From: Streptomyces natalensis ATCC 27448
GTDB lineage: Bacteria > Actinomycetota > Actinomycetes > Streptomycetales > Streptomycetaceae
Assembly (NCBI RefSeq): GCF_000935125.1
Contig: NZ_JRKI01000018.1
Coordinates: 124,001 to 188,000, forward strand
DNA: 64,000 bases
Direction: 5' to 3'
Shown here one piece after another: positions 42,635-52,042 of this stretch. Under the pieces are notes generated by a model, which had not been told where the DNA came from, ran no database searches, and was given only the letters and a program-made list of their open reading frames with translations. Position 1 is the first letter of the stretch. The number at the start of each line of letters is the position of its first letter. Position numbers and translations under genes: made by a program.

Positions 42635-43984
42635 ATGACCGGCCCCCTGCTCCTGCTTGCGGCGGCCCTCGTCCTGATCCTGGCCAACGGCTTCTTCGTG
42701 GCCGCCGAATTCGGCCTGATCACCGTGGAGAAGGCGGACGCGGAGCGCGCGGCCGCCGACGGCGACCGGCGGGCCGCCACCGTCGTCAGCGCGCTGCGCG
42801 AACTCTCCTTCCAGCTGTCCGGCACCCAACTGGGCATCACCATCACCTCCCTGGTGGTCGGCATGCTCGCCGAGCCCGCGCTCGCCGAGCTGCTGACCGG
42901 CCCGCTGCACCTGGCCGGACTGCCGCAGGCCGCGGCACCCGGCGTCGCCGTCGTCCTGGGCATGCTGCTGGCCTCCGCCCTCCAGATGGTCATCGGCGAG
43001 CTGGTCCCCAAGAACTGGGCGGTCTCCAAACCGCTGCACGTCGCCCGCTTCGTCGCCGGCCCGCAGCACACCTTCTCCCGCTTCTTCCGCCCGGTGATCA
43101 CCCTCCTGAACACCGTCGCCAACCGCCTGGTGCGCGCCCTGGGCGTGGAGCCGACCGATGAGCTGGCCTCCGCCCGTACCCCCGGCGAGCTGGTCTCGCT
43201 GGCCCGGCACTCCGCCCAGGCCGGTGCGATCGAACAGGACACCGCCGACCTCTTCGTGCGCACCCTCTCCCTCGCCGACCTGACCGCGGAGAACGTGATG
43301 ACGCCCCGCGTACGGGTCAGCGCCCTCCAGGCGTCCGCCACCGCCGAGGACGTCGTCAACCTCACCCGCGCCACCGGACTGTCCCGCTTCCCCGTCTACC
43401 GCACCCGGCTCGACGAGGTCGTCGGCATGGTCCACCTCAAGGACGCCCTGGCCATCCCGGCCCAGGAGCGGCTGCGCACCCCCGCCGTACGGATCGCCGT
43501 ACCGCCGCTCCTCGTCCCCGAGACCCTGCCCGTCCAGCCGCTCCTGGCGCGCCTGCGCAGCGAGCAGCCGATAGCCGTGGTCGTCGACGAGTACGGCGGC
43601 ACAGCCGGGGTGGTGACCTTGGAGGACATCATCGAGGAACTCGTCGGCGAGGTCCGCGACGAACACGACCGGGTGGACCTCCCCGAACTGGGCCAGGCCC
43701 CGGCCGAGGACGGCCGCCCCGCCTGGGACGCCGACGGCGGCTGCCGGGTCGACACGCTGCGGCGGATCGGCCTGGAGGCCCCCGACGGCCCGTACGAGAC
43801 GGTGGCGGGACTGGTGGCACACATACTCGGCAGGATCCCCGCCCCCGGCGACACCGCCGAACTCGACGGCTGGCGGCTGCGGGTCCGGCTGGTCTCCCAC
43901 CATCGCGCCGAGCGGATAAGGATCGTACGGACGGCCACCGCCGCCGTGCCCTCCGCAGCGCTCGCCGCGGAGGTGGCGCGATGA
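42635..43984 (+). CDS. CNNM/CorC-type membrane protein with CBS and CorC_HlyC domains
   Basis: A 449-residue hemolysin-C-like protein. The N-terminal DUF21/CNNM membrane region (about 1-190) has LANGFFVAAEFGLITVEKA and the IGELVPKNWAVSKP motif. A CBS pair (about 205-330, ENVMTPRVRVSAL, FPVYRTRLDEVVGMVHLKDAL) and VTLEDIIEELVGEVRDE follow. A C-terminal CorC_HlyC domain (about 350-430) completes it. Family members handle Mg/Co export or magnesium homeostasis. It overlaps the next gene by 4 bp, forming a paralogous pair. Confidence 0.9.
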   Translation: MTGPLLLLAAALVLILANGFFVAAEFGLITVEKADAERAAADGDRRAATVVSALRELSFQLSGTQLGITITSLVVGMLAEPALAELLTGPLHLAGLPQAAAPGVAVVLGMLLASALQMVIGELVPKNWAVSKPLHVARFVAGPQHTFSRFFRPVITLLNTVANRLVRALGVEPTDELASARTPGELVSLARHSAQAGAIEQDTADLFVRTLSLADLTAENVMTPRVRVSALQASATAEDVVNLTRATGLSRFPVYRTRLDEVVGMVHLKDALAIPAQERLRTPAVRIAVPPLLVPETLPVQPLLARLRSEQPIAVVVDEYGGTAGVVTLEDIIEELVGEVRDEHDRVDLPELGQAPAEDGRPAWDADGGCRVDTLRRIGLEAPDGPYETVAGLVAHILGRIPAPGDTAELDGWRLRVRLVSHHRAERIRIVRTATAAVPSAALAAEVAR

Positions 43985-45060
43985 GCCTGGCCCAGCTGAT
44001 GTTCGCGATACTCCTGGTCCTCGCCAACGGATTCTTCGTCGGCGCCGAGTTCGCCCTCGTCTCCGTACGCCGCAGCCAGATCGAGCCGCTGGCCACGGAC
44101 GGCTCCAAACGGGCCCGGCAGGTGCTGCACGGCCTGGAGAACCTCCCGCAGATGATGGCCGCCGCCCAGTTCGGCATCACCGTCTGCTCCCTGACCCTCG
44201 GCGCGGTCGCCGAACCGACCGTCGCCGCCCTCGTGGAACCGGCCTTCGAGGCGATCCACCTCCCCGAAGCCCTCATCCACCCCCTCGGCTACGTCATAGC
44301 CCTCGCCCTGGTGGTCTTCCTCCACCTCGTCATCGGCGAGATGGTCCCCAAGAACCTCGCCATGGCGGCGCCCGAGAAGACCGCCCTGTGGTTCAGCCCC
44401 ACCCTGGTCGCCTTCGCCCGCCTGTGCCGGCCGGTCACCGCGCTCCTCGGCGCCTGCGCCCACGGCATTCTGCGGCTCTTCCGCGTCGAGCCGAAGGACG
44501 AGGTCGAGGCGGTCTTCACCAGTGAGCAGCTGACCCATCTGGTGGAGGACTCCGGCCAGGCGGGCCTGCTGGAGCCCGAGGAGCAGGAACGCCTGTCGGA
44601 CGCCCTGGAGCTGGGCAGCCGCCCCGTCACCGACGTTCTCCTCGACCGCGCGGCCCTGATCACCGTCGGCACCGGCGTCACACCGCGCCAGGTGGAGGAA
44701 CTGACCGTGAAAACGGGCTACTCCCGCTTCCCGGTCTGCGCGCCCGGCGGCATCTACATGGGCTACCTCCACGTCAAGGACGTGCTCGACCTGGAGGAAC
44801 GCGACCGCGCAGTACCCCAGCGCGTCTGGCACCCGATGGCCACGCTGCGCGCCGAACTCCCCCTGGACGACGCCCTGACCGCCATGCGCCGTGCCGCCTC
44901 CCACCTGGCCGCCGTCGCCGACGCCGGTGGCCGGGTCCTGGGGCTGGTGGCCCTGGAGGACGTCCTGGAAATGCTGGTGGGCGAGGTCCGCGACCCCGCC
45001 CACCGCCGGACGCCGGAACCTCGTGCCGCCCTGGAGGAGGACCCGGCACTGGCGGGGTAG
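43981..45060 (+). CDS. CNNM-type membrane protein with CBS domains, short form
   Basis: A 359-residue paralogue of the preceding protein. The DUF21 membrane region (LANGFFVGAEFALVSVRRS, IGEMVPKNLAMAAP) and CBS pair (FPVCAPGGIYMGYLHVKDVLD, VLGLVALEDVLEMLVGEVRD) are present. The CorC_HlyC C-terminal domain is absent, so the pair may form a mixed complex with only one regulatory tail. ATG 43981 overlaps the previous stop. It converges on an AAA ATPase gene with a shared hairpin. Confidence 0.9.
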   Translation: MSLAQLMFAILLVLANGFFVGAEFALVSVRRSQIEPLATDGSKRARQVLHGLENLPQMMAAAQFGITVCSLTLGAVAEPTVAALVEPAFEAIHLPEALIHPLGYVIALALVVFLHLVIGEMVPKNLAMAAPEKTALWFSPTLVAFARLCRPVTALLGACAHGILRLFRVEPKDEVEAVFTSEQLTHLVEDSGQAGLLEPEEQERLSDALELGSRPVTDVLLDRAALITVGTGVTPRQVEELTVKTGYSRFPVCAPGGIYMGYLHVKDVLDLEERDRAVPQRVWHPMATLRAELPLDDALTAMRRAASHLAAVADAGGRVLGLVALEDVLEMLVGEVRDPAHRRTPEPRAALEEDPALAG

Positions 45061-45067
45061 GCACCCT

Positions 45068-45095
45068 GGGGACGGCCCGGCTCGCGGCCGTCCCC
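45068..45095. terminator. Bidirectional terminator between convergent genes
   Basis: 10-bp perfect stem (45068-45077 with 45086-45095), 8-nt loop, in the 44-bp gap between the CBS gene and the AAA ATPase gene. Confidence 0.75.
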
Positions 45096-45104
45096 GCACC
45101 GCCC

Positions 45105-46973
45105 TCAGACCTCCGGCCCCCGCCCCGACAGCACCTCCCCGTACGCCTGCATCAGATCCGGCAGCCGCAGTGTGGCGAGGTCGTCGCGGGTCGGGGTGCC
45201 GCGCCAGGTCGACAGCCGAAGGTCCCGGTAGGCGCAGCTCTTCTCGTACAGGGTGCGCAGAAAGCGGCCGTTGCCCAGTTCGTCGATCCAGCCCTGGTCG
45301 ACGACATGGCCGCTGATGCTGCACAGCTCCTCCAGGGCCTCCTCGTCCCAGTGGTCGCCGTTCTCGGCGGCCAGCACCTCGCCGATCGCGGTCAGCTCCA
45401 GCGGGCGGTAGCTGGGGAAGTCGACGCGGGTGGTGAAACGGGAGGACAGGCCCGGGTTGGCGGCGAGCAGCCGGTCCATGCCCTCCGGATAGCCCGCCAG
45501 GATGACGACGAGCCGGTCGCGGTTGTCCTCGGCGCGTTTGAGCAGCACCTGGAGCGCCTCGTCCCCGTAGGCATCGCCCTTGCTGTAGCCGGAGTTGGAC
45601 AGGCTGTACGCCTCGTCGACGAACAGCACCCCGCCCAGCGCCGAATCGATCAGCTCATTCGCCTTGACCGCGGTCTGCCCCAGGAACTCGCCCACCAGAT
45701 CGGCCCGTTGCGCCTCCACGAGATGATCGCCGCCGAGCAGCCCCAGCGCATAGAAGACCCGCCCCAGTATCCGGGCCACGGTCGTCTTGCCGGTGCCCGA
45801 GGGCCCGGAGAAGACGAAGTGCCGCTTGGGCGGCTGAACGGGAAGTCCCTGGCTCGCCCGCAGCCGTGCCATCCGCAGCTGCGCCGACAGCGCCCGCACC
45901 TGCCGTTTGACCGGCTCCATGCCGACCATCCGCTCCAGCTCGGCCAGCGCCCTCTCCAGCAGCACCGGATCGGCGGGCCCGGTGGGCAGCCGCTCGGCGC
46001 CGCGCGGGCCCGGTGTCGCCGCCTTGGCCCGTACGACGGCCTCGCCGCCGGGCGGCCCACCGGCCTCCGCCGGACCCTCCGGATCGCCGGTGGCCAGCAG
46101 CTCGCGCCCGTCGACCGGGTCCAGCGGCGCCAGCGGGTCCAGATCGCCCACCGCCTCCTGGCCGGCGCCGGAGGCGGAGACCGCCGCGAGATTGGGGCCG
46201 TCGTCCAGCCCGTCCGACTCGGCGATGGCGGCCAGCCGCGCCGCGGTGTCCATGAAGGCCCGGTCGACGCGGTGCACCGCACGGTAGAGGGGCAGGGCGG
46301 CGGCGCTGCGGCCGGTGCCCTCGTGCGCGCGGGCGAGCCAGTACCGCAGCTCCTTGCGCTGCGGCTGCTCGCTGCGGCAGCGCATCAGCGCGGTGGCCAG
46401 CAGCGGTTCGGCCTGCGCGTACATCTCCAGCCGTACGCGTGCCATCCCGCCGAACAGCCCCGCCTCGATGCCCAGCACCGGATCGGTCAGCAGCGGTTCG
46501 GTGTGCCGTACGAGCTGGTCCCAGTCCTTGACGAGATAGGCGCGGCAGGCGTGCAGGAAGCGGACCTGGGGGTCGGTGTCGACCGGGGGACAGCCGGCCA
46601 ACGCCTGGTCCAGCTCGGCGACATGGCGGCCGTCGAGCCAGTGGGAGGCGTGTGCGAGCAGCAGATCGCGGCCGGTCTCCAGCACCGGCTGCACCCACCA
46701 GCCCAGCCAGTACCAGGAGTTGAGGGTGCGGCGGTGGCGGGTGCGCTGCTCGCCGAAGCGGTCGCGGTGCTGGTGCATCCGCAGCAGCGCGGTGGCGGTG
46801 TCGGCGCGCAGCGCGTGCAGGCCGAGCCAGGCGTCGGCCATCGTGGGATCGAGCCCGACCGCGGTGCGGAACTCCTCCTCGGCCTGCGGATACGCGCCCA
46901 CGGTGTACGCATCGACCGCGCGCAGCCAGGCGAGTTCGGCCGGGGCGGGCGAGCCCTGCGTGCCGACGTCCAT
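45105..46973 (-). CDS. EccA/SpoVK-like AAA ATPase with TPR-like N-terminal domain
   Basis: The 622-residue protein has a helical TPR-like N-terminal half (about 1-270, tryptophan-rich LNSWYWLGWWVQPVLE) and a low-complexity linker. The AAA domain of the CbxX/CfqX/EccA family follows: P-loop VFSGPSGTGKTTVARILG near residue 395, Walker B GGVLFVDEAYSL, and LVVILAGYPEGMDRLLAANPGLSSRF. EccA proteins serve type VII secretion. No other secretion genes are in the window, so a different chaperone role is possible. ATG 46973 has a G-rich site upstream. Confidence 0.85.
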   Translation of the reverse strand: MDVGTQGSPAPAELAWLRAVDAYTVGAYPQAEEEFRTAVGLDPTMADAWLGLHALRADTATALLRMHQHRDRFGEQRTRHRRTLNSWYWLGWWVQPVLETGRDLLLAHASHWLDGRHVAELDQALAGCPPVDTDPQVRFLHACRAYLVKDWDQLVRHTEPLLTDPVLGIEAGLFGGMARVRLEMYAQAEPLLATALMRCRSEQPQRKELRYWLARAHEGTGRSAAALPLYRAVHRVDRAFMDTAARLAAIAESDGLDDGPNLAAVSASGAGQEAVGDLDPLAPLDPVDGRELLATGDPEGPAEAGGPPGGEAVVRAKAATPGPRGAERLPTGPADPVLLERALAELERMVGMEPVKRQVRALSAQLRMARLRASQGLPVQPPKRHFVFSGPSGTGKTTVARILGRVFYALGLLGGDHLVEAQRADLVGEFLGQTAVKANELIDSALGGVLFVDEAYSLSNSGYSKGDAYGDEALQVLLKRAEDNRDRLVVILAGYPEGMDRLLAANPGLSSRFTTRVDFPSYRPLELTAIGEVLAAENGDHWDEEALEELCSISGHVVDQGWIDELGNGRFLRTLYEKSCAYRDLRLSTWRGTPTRDDLATLRLPDLMQAYGEVLSGRGPEV

Positions 46974-47275
46974 CCCGTCCCCCCACAAAACGTCCCCCCG
47001 AGGTGTGCGCCGCCGGGTGTGTGCCGGGCCGCGGCGGCCCCAACCGGCGTACGGCGGGCGGGCGTTCCCCTCGCCGCGCGCACGGCGGTACGGGTTCCGC
47101 GCAGGCACAGACTCGCATGGTACCCGCGAGATCGGTGCGGGCCGAAGAGGGCGGCGCGGGGGAGCGCGGCCGGGACGGCACAGGACAACGGCGCGAAGAG
47201 TGCGGTGACCGAGGGTGAGGAGCGGGCGGCCTTGGACGGCCCGCGGAACGGCTCCCCTGAAGGATTCACGCAGAA

Positions 47276-47313
47276 CGAAGCCCCCGATCACGGGGGAACA
47301 ACCGGGGGCTTCG
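47276..47313 (-). terminator. Terminator-like hairpin downstream of the uridine-kinase gene
   Basis: 11-bp stem (47276-47286 with 47303-47313) with an inner alternative hairpin (CCCCCG/CGGGGG). It lies in the 490-bp gap 46974-47463, downstream of the reverse-strand kinase gene. I see no tRNA or other gene in that gap. Confidence 0.6.
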
Positions 47314-47463
47314 CATCTGCGGGCGGTCCGTTGAACCGCACATTGAGAACGTAAGTCCTGTACGCCCCCTAGGTCAAGCCGAGTTGGGCAGTCGGCAAGA
47401 CCCTGTCGCTGTCCTCGCCGTTCCGGCTCGTGGGTGGTTACGGAGCGTCAAATCCGGGGGTGA

Positions 47464-48063
47464 TCACGATCGCCCGGACTGTCCCAGGCACACCTCGTAC
47501 CCCACCGGCCCCTGGTGCACCAGGAGATCGGCGTACGGACGCGAGGGATCCGCCGCGAAGTGCCGGCGCTCCGCACGGATCCAGCCATCCCAGAAGGCCG
47601 AAAGGTCCGGCCCGTCACGGAGTTGCCCCCTTTCCCAGGAGTGCTCGCGGGCCAATTCCATCCACAACAGGCACGCCAGATACGGGCGCAGCGCACGGCG
47701 ACCCGTGCCGACGCCCTCGATCAGCACCACGGGCGCCGGCGCCAGCTCCCGCCGCTCACCGAATTCCCGCCGCACCCAGTCATAGACCTCGTAGCGCGCG
47801 CACTCCCCCCGGGACAGCGGCGCCGCCACCTGCTCCCGGAACCGCTCGTCCCAGCCGAAGAGCTCCTCATGGGTGGCCAGGTCATCGGTGTGCATCACGG
47901 GAGCCCCGCCCAGCGCCTGCGCCAGCCGCCCGGCGAACGTGCTCTTGCCGGACCCCGCATGCCCGTCCACCGCGATCAGCCGGACCGGCCCGCAGGAGGC
48001 CGGCAGCGCCCGCAGCCGCCCGGCCAGCGCCGTCAGGTCCTCGTCCACGGGATCCGCTTCCAC
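47464..48063 (-). CDS. Uridine-kinase-like P-loop protein
   Basis: A 199-residue nucleoside-kinase-like ATPase: Walker A LIAVDGHAGSGKSTFAGRLA, a DDLATHEELFGWDERF lid/substrate segment, VLIEGVGTGRRALRPYL (Walker B-like) and WIRAERRHFAADPSRPYADLLV. It is related to uridine/cytidine kinases, although the Streptomyces version is annotated only generally, so the substrate is uncertain. GTG 48063 gives the usual N-terminus. The open frame further upstream is not conserved. It is divergent from the C39-like peptidase gene. Confidence 0.8.
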   Translation of the reverse strand: MEADPVDEDLTALAGRLRALPASCGPVRLIAVDGHAGSGKSTFAGRLAQALGGAPVMHTDDLATHEELFGWDERFREQVAAPLSRGECARYEVYDWVRREFGERRELAPAPVVLIEGVGTGRRALRPYLACLLWMELAREHSWERGQLRDGPDLSAFWDGWIRAERRHFAADPSRPYADLLVHQGPVGYEVCLGQSGRS

Positions 48064-48197
48064 CCCACCAGCGTACGCCAGTGGTCCACACCAATATTTC
48101 CTCCGGCGACGCGCGCCGAACCGCTGGCCGAAGGGCGCGGGAAGCAGCGATAGTTGGGCCATTGACCGCCATTCGTAGGCCGACTGGGGGACCACCT

Positions 48198-49646
48198 ATG
48201 ACCAGCTCCGCGCCCCGGCGCACCGTTCTGGCCGCCGCACTCGCCGCCGCGGCGGGTGTCGCCGCCCCCGTGGCCCTGGCCCAGGCCGCCGATGAGCCCC
48301 GTACGGCCACCGGCCGGGCCGGGGGCGCCACCACCGGCCGGGCCGGGGACGCCACCGGCCGGAGCGCCGCACCCCGCAGATCGAAGAACCTCGTGGACCA
48401 TCCGAACAGCCTGGTGGACTATCACGCCTGGACCACCGCCGCCGACTGGCACACCGGCAGCCACCGCGGCACCTCCGTCGCCCACGCCGCCCGCCCCGGC
48501 ATCCGTATCGCCCGGCCCGTCGGCACCGTCGACTACCAGGACCCGCACACCCACAAGACCATGGCCTGGGAGTACGCCACCTGGACCAGCCCGGCCCACA
48601 CCCTGAAGGTCCCGGCCACCGAGGCCGTCGCGTCCTGGAACGCGCACACCCCGTCCGGCACCTGGATCGCCGTCGAACTGCGCGGCACCTACAGCGGCGG
48701 CGGCCGGACCCCCTGGTACGTCATGGGCCGGTGGACGTCCGGCGACGGCGACGGCGACATCCGCCGTACCTCCGTCGACGACCAGAAGGACGGCAGGAGC
48801 AGCATCTCCACCGACACCTTCGCCGTCGACGATCCGTCCAGCGGCCTCCGCCTGGTCGCGTACCAGCTGCGGGTGACCCTCCACCGCCGGCCCGGCACCC
48901 GCCTCACCCCGACCGTCTGGCGGCTCGGCGCCATGGGCTCCGACATCCCCGACCGTTTCGAGGTACCGCCGTCCGAGCCCACCTGGGTGGGCCGGGAGCT
49001 GCACGTACCCCGCTACTCGCAGGAGATCCACAAGGGCCAGTACCCGGAGTACGACAACGGGGGAGAGGCCTGGTGCAGCCCCACCTCCTCCCAGATGATC
49101 ATCGAGTCCTGGGGCCGCAGGCCCACCCCCGAGGACCTCGCCTGGGTCAACCCCGCCTACACCGACCCCCAGGTCTGCCAGGCCGCCCGCCACACTTACG
49201 ACTACCAGTACGAAGGCTGCGGCAACTGGCCCTTCAACGCCGCCTACGCCGCCACCTACCGCAACCTCGAAGCCGTCATCACCCGCCTGGCCTCCCTCAC
49301 GGACGCCGAACGCCTCGTCCACGCCGGAATCCCGGTCATAACGTCCCAGTCCTTCCTCAAATCCGAACTCGACGGCGCGGGCTACGGCACCGCCGGCCAT
49401 CTGATGACCGTCATCGGCTTCACCCCGTCCGGCGATGTCATCGCGAACGACCCGGCGTCTCCGAATGATGCTGCTGTCCGGCGGGTGTACAGGCGGCGGG
49501 AGTTCGAGAACATCTGGCTGCGGACGAAGCGGTACGACGCAAAGGGCCAGGTCAAGAGCGGTTCCGGAGGTGTCTGCTACCTCTACTTCCCGGCTAAGCC
49601 AGCACCAACTCAGCACCGGGTACTCGCGGAGCTGGGAATCCGCTGA
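48198..49646 (+). CDS. Secreted C39-like cysteine peptidase
   Basis: A 482-residue exported protein. The N-terminal signal with twin Arg (PRRTVLAAALAAAAGVAAPVALAQAA) suggests Tat export. The middle is a beta-rich substrate or adhesion region. The C-terminal peptidase_C39_2-like domain has the catalytic Cys in EAWCSPTSSQM, His in AGHLMTVIGF and Asp/Asn in VIANDPAS. The role may be wall- or extracellular-protein cleavage. ATG 48198 follows GGGGG. The last 18 codons overlap, in the opposite direction, an integrase remnant, so the natural C-terminus may have been altered by an integration event. Confidence 0.85.
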   Translation: MTSSAPRRTVLAAALAAAAGVAAPVALAQAADEPRTATGRAGGATTGRAGDATGRSAAPRRSKNLVDHPNSLVDYHAWTTAADWHTGSHRGTSVAHAARPGIRIARPVGTVDYQDPHTHKTMAWEYATWTSPAHTLKVPATEAVASWNAHTPSGTWIAVELRGTYSGGGRTPWYVMGRWTSGDGDGDIRRTSVDDQKDGRSSISTDTFAVDDPSSGLRLVAYQLRVTLHRRPGTRLTPTVWRLGAMGSDIPDRFEVPPSEPTWVGRELHVPRYSQEIHKGQYPEYDNGGEAWCSPTSSQMIIESWGRRPTPEDLAWVNPAYTDPQVCQAARHTYDYQYEGCGNWPFNAAYAATYRNLEAVITRLASLTDAERLVHAGIPVITSQSFLKSELDGAGYGTAGHLMTVIGFTPSGDVIANDPASPNDAAVRRVYRRREFENIWLRTKRYDAKGQVKSGSGGVCYLYFPAKPAPTQHRVLAELGIR

Positions 49647-49936
49647 GCATGTGCACCCCGAAGGTGGCCTCGATGACCTGACGGCAGCGCTCGCTGCCGT
49701 CGAGGGTGAGGTGGCCGTACCGGTCCACCGTGATCTTGATGGAGCTGTGGCCCATCCACCGCGACACCTCGTGGATGGGCACACCGTTGCTCAGGGGCAC
49801 GGTGGCCCACTTGTGCCGGAGGTCGTGCGGGTTGTAGTCGGGAAGGCCGAGGCGTTTGAGGGCGCGGTCCCAGGACTTACGAGTAGCCCCACGATTGCGG
49901 TCGGGGCGTGCCGGCCTGGCGGTTCGGCTCGGGGGT
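49594..49936 (-). pseudogene. C-terminal remnant of a tyrosine integrase
   Basis: Reading right to left, the frame gives ATRKSWDRALKRLGLPDY, then HDLRHKWAT with the catalytic Arg (R-H), and WMGHSSIKITVDRYGHL with the catalytic Tyr, ending at 49594. About 110 codons remain of a typical 380. The N-terminal part is cut off where the IS5-type transposase gene begins (stop at 49940). The 3' end overlaps that of the C39-like gene by 53 bp, suggesting an old attachment site there. Confidence 0.8.
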
Positions 49937-49939
49937 TGA

Positions 49940-50917
49940 TCAGCAGGCCGTCGGGCCGGCGAGGACCAGCTCGGCGCTTGGCTTGCGGAGGGTCATGCGC
50001 CTGGCGGCCCGGTCTGAGACCAGGGCGCCGATCGCGGCCATGGCCTCTGGGAGGTCGCCTCGGCGGCCGGTCCAGCGTTGCAGTGACCGCCACTGCTTCG
50101 GCTCGGCGATGGCGTGCTCGACCATGATCCGCTGTTGGGAATGGCGGTGGCGGGTGTTGTCGTAGAAGTTGCGCTCGCCCGGCCCGGTATCCTGGCCCAG
50201 CTTCTTCGGCGGGGCGCTGACCTGTCCGGGGAAGTCGCGGGCCAGACCCTGACAGCCGGAGTCGACCTCGGCCCGGACATTGGGGTGCAGGCGCAGCTGC
50301 TCCTCGATGCCCTCGCTACGGACCTGGGTGACGTCGTGCATCCGCCCGGGCCGGATGGCGCCGAGCCACAAGCCCCGGCCCTGCCCGTCGCTGATGACGA
50401 CGGCCTTCTCAGTGTTCTGTCGCTTCTTGCCTGAGACGAACGCCCGCCGTCCCGGCCGGTGTGCCTTGGGCCTGCGAACCTGGACCTCGGTGCCGTCGAT
50501 CCGCAGCGTGATCCCCTCGGGCTCGGCATAGGAGAACACGTCGGCCAGGGTCCGCAGCCGGATCCCGGGCCGGTCCGGGACGGCGAAACCGCGCGCGGCC
50601 AGCAGCGGACGCACCTCGGCCACCGACCGGTCGACCGTGGAGCCGGACACTCCGAACAGCACCGCCAGCACTCGGTGGGACAGCTGCCAGCGCAGCGCCA
50701 CCAATGTCACCAGCACCCGATCGGTGAACACCAGCCGGTGGTCAGGGCCCGCCCCGGCCGCCCGTATCCGGGCATGACCACGCCGTTCGTCCTGCCCGGC
50801 TTCCCGGGCCGCCGACCACGGACCGGCCAACTCGGCGATCAGGGCCCCCAGGTGTTCCTTGGAGATCCCGCACAGCGCAGCATCGGAGCAGGCCGCGCGG
50901 GCCCAATTTGACTTCAC
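49940..50917 (-). mobile_element. IS5-type DDE transposase, apparently intact
   Basis: A 325-residue transposase from GTG 50917 (SNWARAACSDAALCGISKEH). It has an N-terminal helix-turn-helix (LSHRVLAVLFGVSGSTVDRSV) and a DDE core: Asp in LRIDGTEVQVRRP, Asp in AEVDSGCQGLARD and Glu in EHAIAEPKQWRSL. An in-frame ATG at 50971 is a possible longer start. I could not identify convincing terminal inverted repeats around the gene. It interrupts the integrase. Confidence 0.82.
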
Positions 50918-51003
50918 ACTCTGAATGTTCCCGCTCGGCTGTTCATGTCCTGACACCGGGGCATGGGTCACGCGTGTCCACTACCGACACGACCGCCTGA
51001 TGA

Positions 51004-51050
51004 GATGACTGGTTTTCATGCCGCCCCGACGGAATGAGAAGCCAGTCGTC
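51004..51050 (+). promoter_or_regulatory. Imperfect inverted repeat upstream of the MDR oxidoreductase
   Basis: Arms 51004-51022 and 51031-51050 are about 80% complementary (one gap). They lie 66 bp before ATG 51116. Possibly an operator, or the end of a mobile element. Confidence 0.35.
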
Positions 51051-51115
51051 CAGGTTCCAGGGACAGCCTGCCGGGACCTGCCCGGTCAGGGCACCTTCAG
51101 AGAGAAGACGTAAAG

Positions 51116-52042
51116 ATGCGTGCTGTCATCGTGTCCGAATATGGTGGCCCCGACGTGCTCCGCGTCGCCGAAGTGCCAGCCCCTGAGCCAGGTGACGGTC
51201 AGATCCGCATCCGGGTCGCGGCGGCCGCGTTGAACCCCGCCGACGCCTTGATCCGGTCCGGCGCCCTGGCCTCGCGCGTCCCCGTACAGGACTACTACAT
51301 TCCCGGTCTCGATGTCGCGGGCACCATCGACGCCCTGGGCGGCGGTGTCCGTGGCTTCGCGGTTGGCGACGCCGTGATCGGCCTGTCCGACTGGCCAGAC
51401 ACCCAGGCGGGCACGCATGCCGAGTACGTCGTCCTGCCCGCCACGGCGGTCGCCGCCGCGCCCCGGCACGCAAGTCCAATCGAGGCGGCGACACTCCCAC
51501 TGAACGGACTCACTGCCTGGCAGGCCCTGGACCTGCTCGGCGCGGCCGACGGCGCCACGGTGGCGATCACCGGTGCGGCAGGCGCCGTGGGCGGCTACCT
51601 TGTCGAACTGGCGGTCGCGCGCGGTCTGCGGACCGTCGCCGTCGCCGGGCCGCAGGACGAGGGGCTTGTGCGCAAGTTCGGGGCCGACATCTTCGTTCCG
51701 CGCTCCGAGGACCCCACCGCCGCGATCCGCGCAGCCGTTTCCGGCGGAGTCGACGGGCTGATCGATGCAGCCGCCTTGGGTGGGTCAGTGATCGGTGCAG
51801 TGCGAGACGGCGGCGCGTTTGTCAGCGTTCGCGGCGCGGGTCCAGGAGCAGAGCGTGGGATCCGGATCTCGCAGATCCAGGTACACAGCGACACGGTGCG
51901 GCTCGCCGAGTTGGCTGCGCTCGCGGACGTCGGCGGTCTCACCCTGCGGGTGGACCGGACGATGCCATTCGCGGAAGCCGCCGCGGCCCACGACGCCCTG
52001 GCCTCGCGCGGCCTGCGCGGGCGCATCGTACTCGTGCCCTGA
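51116..52042 (+). CDS. Zinc-independent MDR-family quinone oxidoreductase-like protein
   Basis: The 308-residue protein starts RAVIVSEYGGPDVLRVAEVP. A GroES-like domain (to about residue 110) has AALNPADALIRSG and PGLDVAGTID. The Rossmann domain has GAADGATVAITGAAGAVGGYLVE with the NADP-binding A-x-G-x-x-G motif, and a C-terminal return (PFAEAAAAHDALASRGLRGRIVL). No structural zinc cysteines are present, as in quinone reductases. Probably NADPH-dependent, with unknown substrate. It stands inside the accessory region between an IS and an HxlR regulator. Confidence 0.88.
   Translation: MRAVIVSEYGGPDVLRVAEVPAPEPGDGQIRIRVAAAALNPADALIRSGALASRVPVQDYYIPGLDVAGTIDALGGGVRGFAVGDAVIGLSDWPDTQAGTHAEYVVLPATAVAAAPRHASPIEAATLPLNGLTAWQALDLLGAADGATVAITGAAGAVGGYLVELAVARGLRTVAVAGPQDEGLVRKFGADIFVPRSEDPTAAIRAAVSGGVDGLIDAAALGGSVIGAVRDGGAFVSVRGAGPGAERGIRISQIQVHSDTVRLAELAALADVGGLTLRVDRTMPFAEAAAAHDALASRGLRGRIVLVP

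Noticed and set aside
45105..46973. Type VII secretion locus
   Set aside because: The ATPase resembles EccA, but no EccB-E, EsxA/B or mycosin genes are next to it, so I do not call a secretion system.
47276..47400. tRNA gene with terminator
   Set aside because: The hairpin resembles terminators found after tRNAs, but no cloverleaf, TTCGA arm or acceptor pairing can be drawn nearby.
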